A stretch of 64,000 nt of DNA from Rhynchopus euleeides (Eukaryota > Euglenozoa > Diplonemea > Diplonemida > Diplonemidae), in contig OY723319.1 in NCBI GenBank assembly GCA_963210315.1, positions 372,001 to 436,000 of the forward strand, given 5' to 3'. The stretch's first letter is position 1. Each line of letters opens with the position of its first letter. The notes under the pieces were generated by a model. It was not told the DNA's origin. It searched no databases and was given only the letters and a program-made list of their open reading frames with translations. Made by a program: the position numbers and the translations under genes. Below, piece by piece: positions 38,534 through 49,170 of this stretch.

Positions 38534-41500
38534 TATGACAATGGGTCAATGCATGACCGTGGCGGCATTAAACGTATCACGCTCGAAGAACGAATAAAAA
38601 AGCTCGACATACGCGTGTGGGGAGGGTGTGGTGTATCGAGCAGCCGTGCATCCCCCTCTACGCGCCCACCTCTCTCAGCGATTTGAACGGTTTCTGGCCA
38701 TCCTCTGTTCTGAACACCCTTTCCAGAGCCCACTGTTTCGGGTTTTCTTTTGACAGACACTGTTCCACGAATCCGCATTTCTTTCAACGAATTGAACCAT
38801 CTCTTCAGCCGTGATCTTGGCATCCCCTCGCAACGCTCTTCAAACCCCCCCCAACCCCACCCCCGACCGCATCCCTGGGCTGGGATCGACCTGATATCGA
38901 CAACTCAGCCCATCATGTGGGGACGACCGATATGATACCAGAAGGTCGCTGCCGCTGTTTTGGAATAAGATGGCCCGCCTTTGGAGTGCCTCCAATATAC
39001 GGGACTTTTTTTTCAGGAGATAAACATCCTCAGAACTACCACACACAGTCAGCAAACAAAAGGCGAACAGGCAGAGAGGCGCGACAGCCCCGTGACACCC
39101 CCCCCCGCCAAAAGACAACACCACCGGTGTTTCCTTTTTGTATCTGACATCCCGTATTTTCGTAGTTCTTTCGTAAGGGGGTCTTCGCTACGGGGTGATC
39201 GTCAGTGCATTTTGGTGCATTTCCTGTTGAATTGGCTGAAAACTGACGAAGTTTGTCGACCAGCGAAGACCCCCTAAGGGAACTTTGGTGATTCACTTTG
39301 TTTTTGGGAATTTTCTTTTGTGGATTGCTATTTCTCTCAGAAGGAGAGGGGACATCGCGCCCGGCCCCGCCCTCGGCAGCGGTGAGACCTGCTTTCGAAG
39401 AGAGGACGAAAGAACGCATCGCGCCTCCGCCGTCTGGCGTCGGGCCACAGGGCGCCTTCTGCGGCAGGCCCTCCTCTCATGAGTTTCTAACGGAGGATGT
39501 GCTATGTCACGGGATGAGGGGGCGCCGTAGACACAAGGTGGAGATCATCCCCGCCCAGAGATATCACCGTCATACGGTTGGGTGTGATCATAAGTCATAC
39601 CGGCCCAATCTCATCGGGGGGGAGGGGGAGTTGAGGGATAGGGGTTTAGGGTGTGTTTTGGCGGTTGATCACCACAGGGGATGATGATGTATGCAGGGGG
39701 AGCGATGTCTGATGGTTTCGTTGCGGTTGAGCACTGCTCCGCCCCCTGGTGGAGAATGCTCAGAAGTGAGTATGCCGTCACCGCCCCACCGCCCCCCCCC
39801 CCCCCCCGTCCCCCGCACCCCACCTGCGTATTTCGGGTGGTGCCGTTTGCACGCCAGCCTTTCGGTTGGGTTTCGTGCTGACGGCCCTACCCGTTCTGGC
39901 TCAAGGGATGGCCGAAGAAGGAATATAAGGAATGACAAAAAAAAGCAGTCACGCACACATGATTCTTGTTTGTTTTGCAGCAGTGCAGATGACAGCCCCG
40001 AGCATATCTCACTGCAAGGCACACAGAGTCAGGGATTCTCCGCTCTCGGCAAACAAAAAGGCCCGGCGTTTTGCTTCTCATGAAAGCATGGATAAAATCA
40101 CCAAAACGTTCCGCACCATTTTTCGGCACCGTTTGCGAAGACCCCCCTCATGGTATAATGCGATTCCCACTGCAACACACACCTCTACCTCCCCCCGTGT
40201 ATAACTCCCCTTGGCTCCGATGCCGTTTTGGAGAGGGGGGGTTTATGTACGTACCCGTCAGGTGGACCACCGGTTGGGGAGAGATCCGGTGTGAGGCACT
40301 TGGATCCGTCCAGGTGGGCAGGGGGGAACCTGGGGGCGGGGGGCCTCATGTACGTGGGTAACGTCAAAACTAGCTTGATAGCTTGCAGCGGTGCCCCTGG
40401 AAATTGTATACGAACTCCGTCGGAAGTACGGAAGGAGTCCGAAGGACTACGGAAAATAAAAGAAGGCGCGAAGGGCTTCTCAAGAGAAGTTCTGTGAAAA
40501 TAAAAGAAGAGGGGGTTTGATCGTCAAGAGTGAATGGAAAAACCAGTCTCCCAGCACCTTCTTGCAACGTAAAAAAATGAAAGAAGGGGGGGGGTACGTA
40601 AGAACCGCGCAAATCGGCCTTTTCAGGGGCACAATCATTTGCAGTTGTCTTTCCCCCCCCCCCACCCCCCGCTTTTTTCTCTTTCTCAGGATCATAGAAA
40701 CCGGATGAATCATTGAATGACATAACACTCTCATACTCCCCACCCCATCCGCCACCCACAGAGCCTGATGAAGAATAAGAGGAAAGAAGACCGAGAGAGA
40801 CAGAGGGGGGGGGGGGGGGGGTTTTGGGGTATATATCTCCCTTAGGGGAGGTGAAGACCGCGTCGTGCACTGTTGCCTTCGCTCCTCCTCCTCCTTTCGC
40901 TATAATAAGAGAAACACCCTGCCCAGCAACTGCAAAAAGGCAGACCCGGGCTACTTTTCGCTACGCTTCGTCGCCCGTAACTGGGAAAACTGAAAATAGA
41001 CGTTACGATCTTGGTGCCCGTGCGGTTGATGACACAGAGCGGGCGGATTTGCCAACACACACACACACACACACACACACCACCCCACCTCCCCACACCG
41101 CCTCCCAAGATTCGATGATTCGAGTGATTTGGATGGCCAAAATGAACCAGAATTTGACGCGATTCCGCCGCGCGCGCCAAAACCGTGCCGCATCCAAAAA
41201 CTGCCACACACTGCCAGTGTAGGGAGGGTGGTGGGGAAAGAGAGAGGAGAGGGGGGGGGGGGGGGACAGAAGAGCAGAAGAACAGTCGGTAAAATTACCC
41301 CGATCACAGGCGGGGTGGTGGTGGGGTAGTGAATCGGCAGAAAGGCAAATCACAGAGCTTTGTTGCAGGCTGTGTGTCCGAGCTGCGGGTGATATGATCA
41401 GGTGTATTGAAGGGAGCGGGGGGGAAGCAGCCGACGTAGTGAAGCAGAAGAGGGCGGGATAGGGGAGTGGGCGTAGGTTGTCAGTAGAGCACAGCTGGCG

Positions 41501-44500
41501 ATTCGGATCCATGGATGGTATTGGTGGATCCATCGCGTAATGGCTGGGGGGGGGGGGGGAGAGGGAGGGGGTAGGTCGGGGTGGGGGGAGGCAGTAAAAT
41601 ACAGAGAAGAAAGAGGGGGGGGGGTGTGGCATTTGGTGTTGCAGAAACATACAAATTTGCACAGCAGTTTGCGCGCTTATTGTGCGGAGCGTAAAACGTT
41701 GGCTGGGGAGAGGCGATGCTTATTTTTTTTGCCCAAACAAAATAGGGTGCCACGTACCCAGCACGCAGGGTTTTGAGACAGGGAGAATTGACTCGCTACT
41801 TCAAATTTCATCATTACCTGGGACCCCCCCCCGTGTTCAGCTCACCCCTCCCCCGCCGGACACCCAGGGGGGTCTGGCAGGGGAGGCGTCTTTTACACAG
41901 GGGGGTTCTAGGTATCTGTCGAATTTTTGTTGGACTAGTGCAGCTCCAGCACCAGAGCCCACAGAGCTGCCAGCTGCACTGCCGACTCCTGAGATTGTAT
42001 TGTGCCATGGTAGCAGGCTGCAGCTGCAGCACATCTGCACGCTCGTCAGCTCTGCTCCTGTCATTGGGGCACATCAGGTTATTCCTCCTGAAGATCCGGC
42101 TGTGCGGTTCCTCCTTTGGAACGATTTTGATCATTCTTCATTTTTTGCCACACCCACGACCCGCACTGGAGGGCCTGGTCAGGGTATTGGTTAGATGGTT
42201 GGCCCAGGCCAAAATTGACCAGGGGGTTGCAGCGCATTGGAGGAGAATAGTGATTCTGCAAAGACTTTTGTCTGCAGTGTTTTTTTTGGCACAGTTTCCT
42301 GCGTTTTGCGAGCACAGCACCACCCCCAAAAGAATGCGCTACGGGCAGAGAAGGCAACCGCGTGAGGCGTTGCAACAAGAGATCGCCGGGTTTCTCAACT
42401 GGCCCCGCATCTCGCCGTGGCAGGCGCGTCGGTGTGACACACGTTGTATCCTGAACTATTAAGCTGACTTTTCACTGCACTTCAAAGGGGATATCGGGTG
42501 TCTAATTTTTTCACCCAGCAAAAATAGGAGGAAATGCACAGGCGCCTGAGGGCAGGGATATTACTCGCCGATCCGAGTTGTCCAAAATAAGAAACCCGCG
42601 GGACCACGCAAAGAAGACTTGGAGTTGCATTACTTTGCCCTGTTCGCACGGACGGCACCTGCTATGGTGCAAGGTGTGCGAGGGCCGAACGCTGCTCCAA
42701 GCATCTTGATCAAAAAATGTTCTGACACAAAAATCATCGACACGACGGCCGTTGGGTCTCTTGGCCCGTTTATTTCGGGGTCATCTGGCGACCCCTGATT
42801 TGCATTGTCTGCATCTCAGTCGAACCAGCCGTGTGAAAGCGATCGCCGCCAGCAATACTATGGGAAAGAAGAGCGAGGGTTGAACTAAAACTCAGAGACT
42901 GAAACTACAACAAAAAAAAAGGAATGGCCCTCGAATACCGTTTGCGCTGGTTGGCGCTTGCGTCAGCTGCAGCTTCGGGAGGAGCCCACAGCATGCCAGG
43001 CGGCACGGCTGCCAACCAATTGGGAGAGAGCTGGCTGCCTGGGGCACCAGGCAACAGAGAGGCTGGAGTAACCTGCTGTGTAAGGCAGCCGGGCACACAG
43101 AAATCACCACACCCGCCAGATTGCACTGCTTGCATCCCCCACCCCCCCCCCCCCACCCCCCCGACCTCACCCACTCTGAAAGGGCCAGGGGCGAGGACGA
43201 ACCTTGGTTACGAGCGGAGGGGTGCTAGCTCGAAACCCAAGCAACCCCGCCTCTGTTGACAGGCCCTGACGCTGGGCACAAGCTTAACCCGAGACGGCCT
43301 CCCCAGGCGGATGTGCTGGTCACCGCCAAGATGTCTGAAATGGCTGGGGGCGGCACGCCTCGAAACTGAATTGGGCTAGTGGGAGCTTCCCAACTCAGCA
43401 ACGGGCGATTGTGCCGGGGGATGGGTGATGATGGGGAGGTGACAAAGCGTGAGAGGGTGTGTGTGGGAAGTTTTTTTCTGGCGGTTCCCTTCCCCCCCCT
43501 CCCCCCTCCCCCCCCACCCCACCCCACCCCCACGAACCAAAAGTTTTGAAGAAAAAATACGGACGAATAATATATAGGGATGGTCGTCGAAGTGGAAACA
43601 CGGCCCCAACCCTCTGGGGCGGAACAACAAGACTCCCAACGGAAGAACGCATGGCAAGAGGCGATAGGCTGGGGGGTGGGGGTGGGGTTCAACTTGCCTC
43701 GATGTGGCCGATGTGGCCAAGGCCAGGATCGCCTGGGGCTGATGATCAATCACATGGCAGCGCACACGGGCAGTATATTAAGAGAGGTTGTGGGGACACG
43801 CACACGCCTCGGTAGGGAGTGCGGGTTCTTCTTGCAGCAGACACTGTGCTATACTATATCACGACCTGAGAGGACAGGTTTTTCGCAAAAGCAATAAAAG
43901 GAAAAGTCCGGGTTCTGTCAGTGGCGGCACGAGCGGGGCAGTGTGGCGTTTTGGCCCCTGTGAAGGGCGTTTTGCTGCTACTATATGGATCTGTTATGAT
44001 CTCTCAAAACACACCGCGCGCTCCGTGCTACGCTCCCAACGACTTCTTCTTCCGCTGTGACAAAGCAACGGCGATTGTTCGGGCAAAAAAAACCCCCCCG
44101 TGCCACAGTACCACCCCACTAACGTGAGGATACAGCTCTGTCCGCTGCCCCACCGCGGAACGGCGAACCCTTTTGTATAGGGTAATGCGATCTCCTGACA
44201 AGGGGGGGGATACTCTTGGTATCATACCGAATGCTAATAAGAGAATTGAAAAACCAGCAAACGCCACAAAGCAAACTCACAAAGGAGAGGTTCCTGGGCA
44301 TCAGGAGAGGAAGGGGGGGGGGGGTAAGATACCATTTCCCTTCTCAGAGGGGGGGGGGGGAGTTCGCTGGTTGCTAGTTCTTCGTCAATCTTCGTCAGGT
44401 TACTTTTTAGCGGATTCAACAGGACAAAATGCACTACACACTGAGACACGCAGACGCGTGAATCTTTCCGAACGTTCAGTGTAGGTTGCACCGAGAACAC

Positions 44501-44579
44501 ACAAGGGCGCCTGAGACCCTTTCTATCAGGATGTGACTCTGAAACACACCGTGCAGTGGAGGAGGCGGCAGGGAGGACC
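38534..44579. other. Long gene-poor stretch
   Basis: About 6 kb without a supportable gene. Items noted: an inverted repeat 39165-39283; long G/C runs (39790, 40588, 40652, 40805, 41245, 41547, 41613, 43142, 43490-43530, 44307, 44350); an AC tract 41055-41081; and a 229-codon ORF at 41773-42462 (+) whose last third (R-R-Q-P-R-E-A-L-Q-Q-E-I-A-G-F) looks somewhat protein-like but has no recognised domain. 42625-42710 faintly resembles intron sequence near 59500-59580. Confidence 0.5.
39165..39283. repeat. Inverted repeat with 24-bp arms
   Basis: gttctttcgtaagggggtct and its partner agaccccctaagggaac face each other with tcgct/agcga continuing the arm and a loop of about 70 bp. It resembles a minimal MITE; no direct duplication is clear. 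Confidence 0.55.
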
Positions 44580-46724
44580 TCACCCCAACACAGCATGTGG
44601 GTGGAGAGGGAACCCGACATTCAGCTGAGCGGCAGGCGGGCGCGCCGTCATATCCAGGGCGTTGGTCAGCATATACACAGGGCTCAACTGCTCCGCCTCG
44701 GGGGCTGTCAGTGCGACAGGCTGCAGCACGCTCTTCAGCGCACCAGAGACAAACCCCGGGGGAGGCATCACAAGGCAGCGGCAATGCGTGTCTCGCGCGA
44801 TGCGCCACACCAACAGGCTGGCCTCCAGTGCATCTCCTGCGGCTGTGACGAAGCGCTGCCGGGTGGTCCCCACATCGCCGTGGTGCACCCTGCCGGTGGC
44901 AAGGCCCAACGCCTCTGTCACGACAGCTTCCCACCTCAGGGCACGCTGGGCGAACCACAGGGCGCTCTCCGTGTGGGCGCGTGAGACGCGCCCGACATTC
45001 CATGCAAGCCACATGTGTGTGCCGAGGAGGGTCAGCAGCGTGCCGCCGCTCTGCTCCAGCAGCGGGGCAACCGCCTCCAGGCCGTGGCTGATGCCGTTGG
45101 CGACGTCGCCTTCAGGCAGGCTCAGGGTCAGCGTGCTGACGGTGGCCTCGGAGGTGGTCATGCTGGGGGAGACGTGTGGGCGGAGGTCGACCACACGCGA
45201 GAGGGACGACGCGTTGGCCAGGCCGTGGAGGGCACGGGCGTCCTGCAAGGGGTGGTGGAGCCTGCCGGACAGGGAGTCGCTCCAGACCTGGCAGATGAAG
45301 AGGCGTTCAGTGACGCCCTTCAGCTCGTGGAGGGTGGGGTCGCTGGCGACGCACGGGACGCACTTGCGGCGCACCTGGGACCACAGGTCTGCAGGGACTG
45401 AGACGGCGCCAGGGAGGCAGACGCTCTCGAGGCGAGCGGCAACGTTGACTGTGTGGCCCAGGTAGTCGACCCTGCCGGTGATGGTGTTTGTCTCGACGTT
45501 GACCGGGCCGTGGTTGACCCCAATGCGCACCGTGAGCCCGCCCCACAGCCCCGGCACGGCAGCACAGATCGGCAGCTCCAGCAGACCTGCCGGCCACTCC
45601 GCACGCAGCAGTGCCTCGTGCACAGTCAGCCCGAAGTTGACCCCCGCACACGCCCCTTCAAAGGCAACCATGAAGGAGTCGCCAATCGTCTTCACCTCGT
45701 ACCCGTCGTACAGCGCCATCGTGCTGCGCATCACCGCGTTGTGCGTCCGGATCGCCTTCTTCATCTCGTCGGGTGCTGCCTCCCAGCTGGACGTCGATGC
45801 ACGGATGTCGGTGAACACAACTGTTGCCTCCCCAGTGCTGAGGGCGGGGGGAGGGATGTACGGTGGGATCAGTGAGTCGCTGTCCTTGTGCAGCTGCTCG
45901 AAGAGTGCGGCAGGCAGGTAGGGGCGGTAGGTGCGGAGATTCTTCGAAATCCGCATCAGGGCTGTGTGCATGGCTTCAGGAAGCTGCCCGCTCGCATCGG
46001 CCAGCATCTCTGCCACCTTGTCCACGTCGTAGTTGGCAAGCAAGCCTGCAATGTCCTCCACAGTCTCGATGGTCCGCGACATCGCCGCCTGCTCCTTTGC
46101 AGCCTCGTCAGCAAATCCACGCGTCACGACGAAGTCATACATCACGACAAAGAGCGTCAGCACCAACTCCCACATGACAACGCCAACCTCACGCGGGCAC
46201 GGCAGGGTGTCGCATGAGGTGTGCTTCACAGCCAGCTCACGCCTGCGCTCCTGACTCAGGGACCCGGGGACGTCCAGCAGCCCGAAGCGCAGCCAGGTCT
46301 CCAGGGAGAAGAGCACCGCCCCTGCCACCGCGAAGGCGACAACAGCGTGCGTGGCCCAACGCTCAAGCCGCAGGATCAATGCGAAGTCACATACAATCAC
46401 GAAGAAGGCCCACAGAGTCCTGCCTTCGACACGCGCGTGCACCTCACTGACCAGAAATGTGATGGAGGAGTACACAATGAAGGCACCAACCATGCGCTTG
46501 GTGACAGACATCCCGCATACAATCATCCCAAAAAGGACCAGTGACAGCGCCAGCGACACAGCGCTCTGTACCTGATCCAGCTGCGACCGGTTTCCCCCAG
46601 TCAACACCCCCACCGTCGCGGCAAGAACGGCGATTATCGACGTGTTGAAGAGCAGGACCCTCTCGCTGCGTTCCCGCCCCTGGAACTTCCCGCCCTGCGT
46701 CACCACCCGCTCATACCACCCCAT
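44580..46724 (-). CDS. Membrane adenylate cyclase 2 (class III)
   Basis: Paralogue of cyclase 1, 714 residues from ATG 46724 (M-G-W-Y-E-R). The frame is open upstream to 46868 but the region before the ATG is GC-rich leader shared with cyclase 3. Six hydrophobic segments, a linker, a complete catalytic domain (F-T-D-I, V-K-T-I-G-D-S-F, R-V-D-Y-L-G, V-N-V-A-A-R), then a degenerate second cyclase-like domain (L-L-G-T-H-M-W-L-A-W, G-R-V-H-H-G-D-V-G-T). The DNA of the catalytic core (45373-45851) is almost identical to cyclases 1 and 3, while the loop just before it and the C-terminal third differ. N-terminal half and upstream 100 bp match cyclase 3. Product: cAMP, inferred from the Lys/Asp purine residues. 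Confidence 0.88.
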   Translation of the reverse strand: MGWYERVVTQGGKFQGRERSERVLLFNTSIIAVLAATVGVLTGGNRSQLDQVQSAVSLALSLVLFGMIVCGMSVTKRMVGAFIVYSSITFLVSEVHARVEGRTLWAFFVIVCDFALILRLERWATHAVVAFAVAGAVLFSLETWLRFGLLDVPGSLSQERRRELAVKHTSCDTLPCPREVGVVMWELVLTLFVVMYDFVVTRGFADEAAKEQAAMSRTIETVEDIAGLLANYDVDKVAEMLADASGQLPEAMHTALMRISKNLRTYRPYLPAALFEQLHKDSDSLIPPYIPPPALSTGEATVVFTDIRASTSSWEAAPDEMKKAIRTHNAVMRSTMALYDGYEVKTIGDSFMVAFEGACAGVNFGLTVHEALLRAEWPAGLLELPICAAVPGLWGGLTVRIGVNHGPVNVETNTITGRVDYLGHTVNVAARLESVCLPGAVSVPADLWSQVRRKCVPCVASDPTLHELKGVTERLFICQVWSDSLSGRLHHPLQDARALHGLANASSLSRVVDLRPHVSPSMTTSEATVSTLTLSLPEGDVANGISHGLEAVAPLLEQSGGTLLTLLGTHMWLAWNVGRVSRAHTESALWFAQRALRWEAVVTEALGLATGRVHHGDVGTTRQRFVTAAGDALEASLLVWRIARDTHCRCLVMPPPGFVSGALKSVLQPVALTAPEAEQLSPVYMLTNALDMTARPPAAQLNVGFPLHPHAVLG

Positions 46725-47439
46725 CCTGCCACCCGGCCCGACCCGGGCAACGCTGGACAGTACACCTGCAGCGCCTCTGCCCTTCCTTGTTCCCCTGCAG
46801 GTGGTGTGGTGGGCAGGCTGCACAGTCAAGTGTACAAAAAGACCTCTGGGGGAAAAGGAAGCTAACATATCCTACATTCCTCACGTTGGCCATGCTGAGT
46901 TCGGGGCAGCACGAAACGGACTGATTCAGCCACATTTGCGGTGGTATCACTGTCTGGTCCTGCCGACCTCAGATCGTAAAGTGAAGTCTGATGGCGAACC
47001 CTGGCGGGAGAGTCTTCGCACCAAACTTTGTGACGTTATGGATTAACCAAACCATGCGACTGGCTCCTCCCAGTCTCGCCGCCGAGGCATGTCACGAGCG
47101 TTTTCATGACGTGGAAACGCCAAGATGCATGTGGCTCGGGGGGGTGGGGGGTGGGGTAAACTTGGGATCGAACACAAATGGATCAGGATCGGGCTCGGGC
47201 ACATGACATGCAGAAGTGATACTGATAGCGCAAGTCCCTTAGGTGGGACCCGTTTTGTAGGCAAGAATAGGGGCGTCGGTCTCAAGCCGGCATCAGTCCA
47301 ACCCCCACAATACATGGGAGTCTTGTGAACCTGGAGCCGGGCTCAGACATATGCCGCCGGAGGCGTAAAGGAAAGGGGATCACTGTGGTGGAGGGGGAGA
47401 AAGGAGAAGAAGCCACGGTAGTGAGCATCTGTTTCCCTG

Positions 47440-47612
47440 CACGGTGGACTCCCGCACGTCGGGGCAGACCCTTTTGGGATATCGGAATATCGGGGGTCTG
47501 GCGAGGGTCCGACCCCCGCTATCGGGGGTCGTCTGTGCACCCAAAATAGGCAGCGCAGACTCCCGATATCGGGGGTCCAGACCCCCGCTCCAGGGAGTGG
47601 GGGTCCACCGTG
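47440..47612. repeat. Small foldback element, CACGGTGG family, inverted copy
   Basis: 173 bp, starting CACGGTGGACTCCCGC and ending GGGGGTCCACCGTG. Its reverse complement matches 34587-34764 over the full length, including ctatttt-ggtgc-cagacg and gatattccgatatccca. It lies directly against a copy of repeat H (ending ctgtttccctg). Confidence 0.8.
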
Positions 47613-48973
47613 TGCGGGGTGGAGAGGGAGGGGGGGTTTTTTTTGATTGTCGAGGGTGAAAGCAAAAAAGATAAGGCGTTGTTCGTGCGCCAAACCCGGA
47701 AAAAAAAACAAATCTCCCAGCACCTTCTTGCGATGTTGGTCCTTTTTGTAGTCACCACACCAGATATGCTGAACAGGGGTGGTCGGTTTCTGGGAGAGAC
47801 GGGGCAGCGCCCTGTCCGGGGACATGAAAGACGGAATAATCTCAATGGGGCAAGTGGCATATCATTGGATGGGGTATTGAAGTAGAAGTAGAACGAATCA
47901 CAAGGATGATATCCCTCCACTCGCGATGCAGGTTAGGTTGTGTCTGAGATCCATTAGGGAGGGGGTGGGTGGGGCACGTTTCAAAAAAACTGGGGTTCGG
48001 GATGCAGAAACAGCCCGTGGTGTTGAGAGTGCAGAAATTTTGCCACTTCAGCTCTGCCGCACTTCCTCTACTCCTTGCACTTGATTTGAGGTGTGGACGC
48101 TTCCACACACTTACAAACCCACTTGCACGATTGGCTGAGCTATGACAATTTCCACGTCAAAGCCGTGTGCTTTTGCACAATTCTCATTCCGAAATTCCAA
48201 GAAAATGTTTGGTGCTGGGGACGATCCTACCGAATAGTTTGTTAACCTGTCAATGTCCCGACCTGCTTGTGTAATCAGGCCAAAGACATGTTTCTGCTGA
48301 GCCTCACGGACAACTTCATTCGGTTCCCCCGCACCGGGACGGCGGCAGCGGAGAGGAAACGTTTACCGGTTTGGCGGTGGAGGGGGATGGGGCTGCCAGG
48401 CGGGGCGGATGCTTCCCATTTGACGGGGTGCGGCACACACACATACACATGCACTCTCGTCTGAGGATACAAAGGGGGCTTACAGTAATATATCGAACAC
48501 GCTTGGCAGAACTGACACATTCCACACCGAGGCTTTGTGCATAAATAGCCAAGCGAATGACTATTGACTGCGGTACAATACAGCCAAGTAGAGGGGAGGT
48601 GACAGGCGCCGAGTTCAAAAACACGGCCAAAAATCTTTCAATCGTTCAAAAAACGCGATCCTGGGCAGGGCCTATAGCTCCCGCCACACCGGTACTCGGG
48701 GGGTTTGATTGTCGAGAGTAAATGTAAAAGCAAGTCACCCAGTACCTTCTCGCAATGTTCGTCCTTTTTGCAGTCACCACACCAAAAATGCCGTCACAAG
48801 GCGGATCAATGCACAATGGGAGGGTGCATCAGTTGTCTGTCAGTGGCCTGGTGGTTGGACCGGGGTACACAGATCTAGACAGGTCAGAGATCAAGAAAAA
48901 TCAAGGAAAAAATAACGGAAATGGCACACGTGGGGATTACCCCTTCAAAACTTGTAAACTGCTTGAAATACAA

Positions 48974-49098
48974 GGCTGTTGCGCCAAATCCGGGCAAAAC
49001 AAAAGCAACTCCGCAACCTGATGAGGAGGTCATGTTTTGGTGCCCAAGCGCTGCCTGCTATCTTTTTGACACTGACAGGAGCCCTGTTGCAGTAAAAA
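48974..49098 (+). repeat. Dispersed repeat R2, copy 2
   Basis: Matches the reverse complement of 11421-11555, with an extra cctgatgaggaggtcatgtt segment aligned to cctgatgaggctgttggatt. It ends about 70 bp from the 3' end of cyclase 3. Confidence 0.7.
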
Positions 49099-49170
49099 TA
49101 CATGGAATTGGGCCGTTTCTGCTGTAAGAGGTCAAAACCTGTCGGAATCACCACCACCCAGGTTGAAACT

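Larger units (their letters stand above)
46869..49170. other. Spacer between cyclases 2 and 3
   Basis: No gene. It holds a foldback element (47440-47612), a split copy of repeat H (47351-47361 and 47412-47433), two versions of a segment (47690-47766 and 48730-48783: cccag-accttct-gcaatgtt-gtcctttttg-agtcaccacacc; a partial one at 40548), the tattgaagtagaagtagaa motif at 47876, and repeat R2 copy 2. Confidence 0.55.

Noticed and set aside
41773-42462. 229-codon plus-strand ORF
   Set aside because: Only the last third looks protein-like and no domain is recognised; left as a note in the gap entry.
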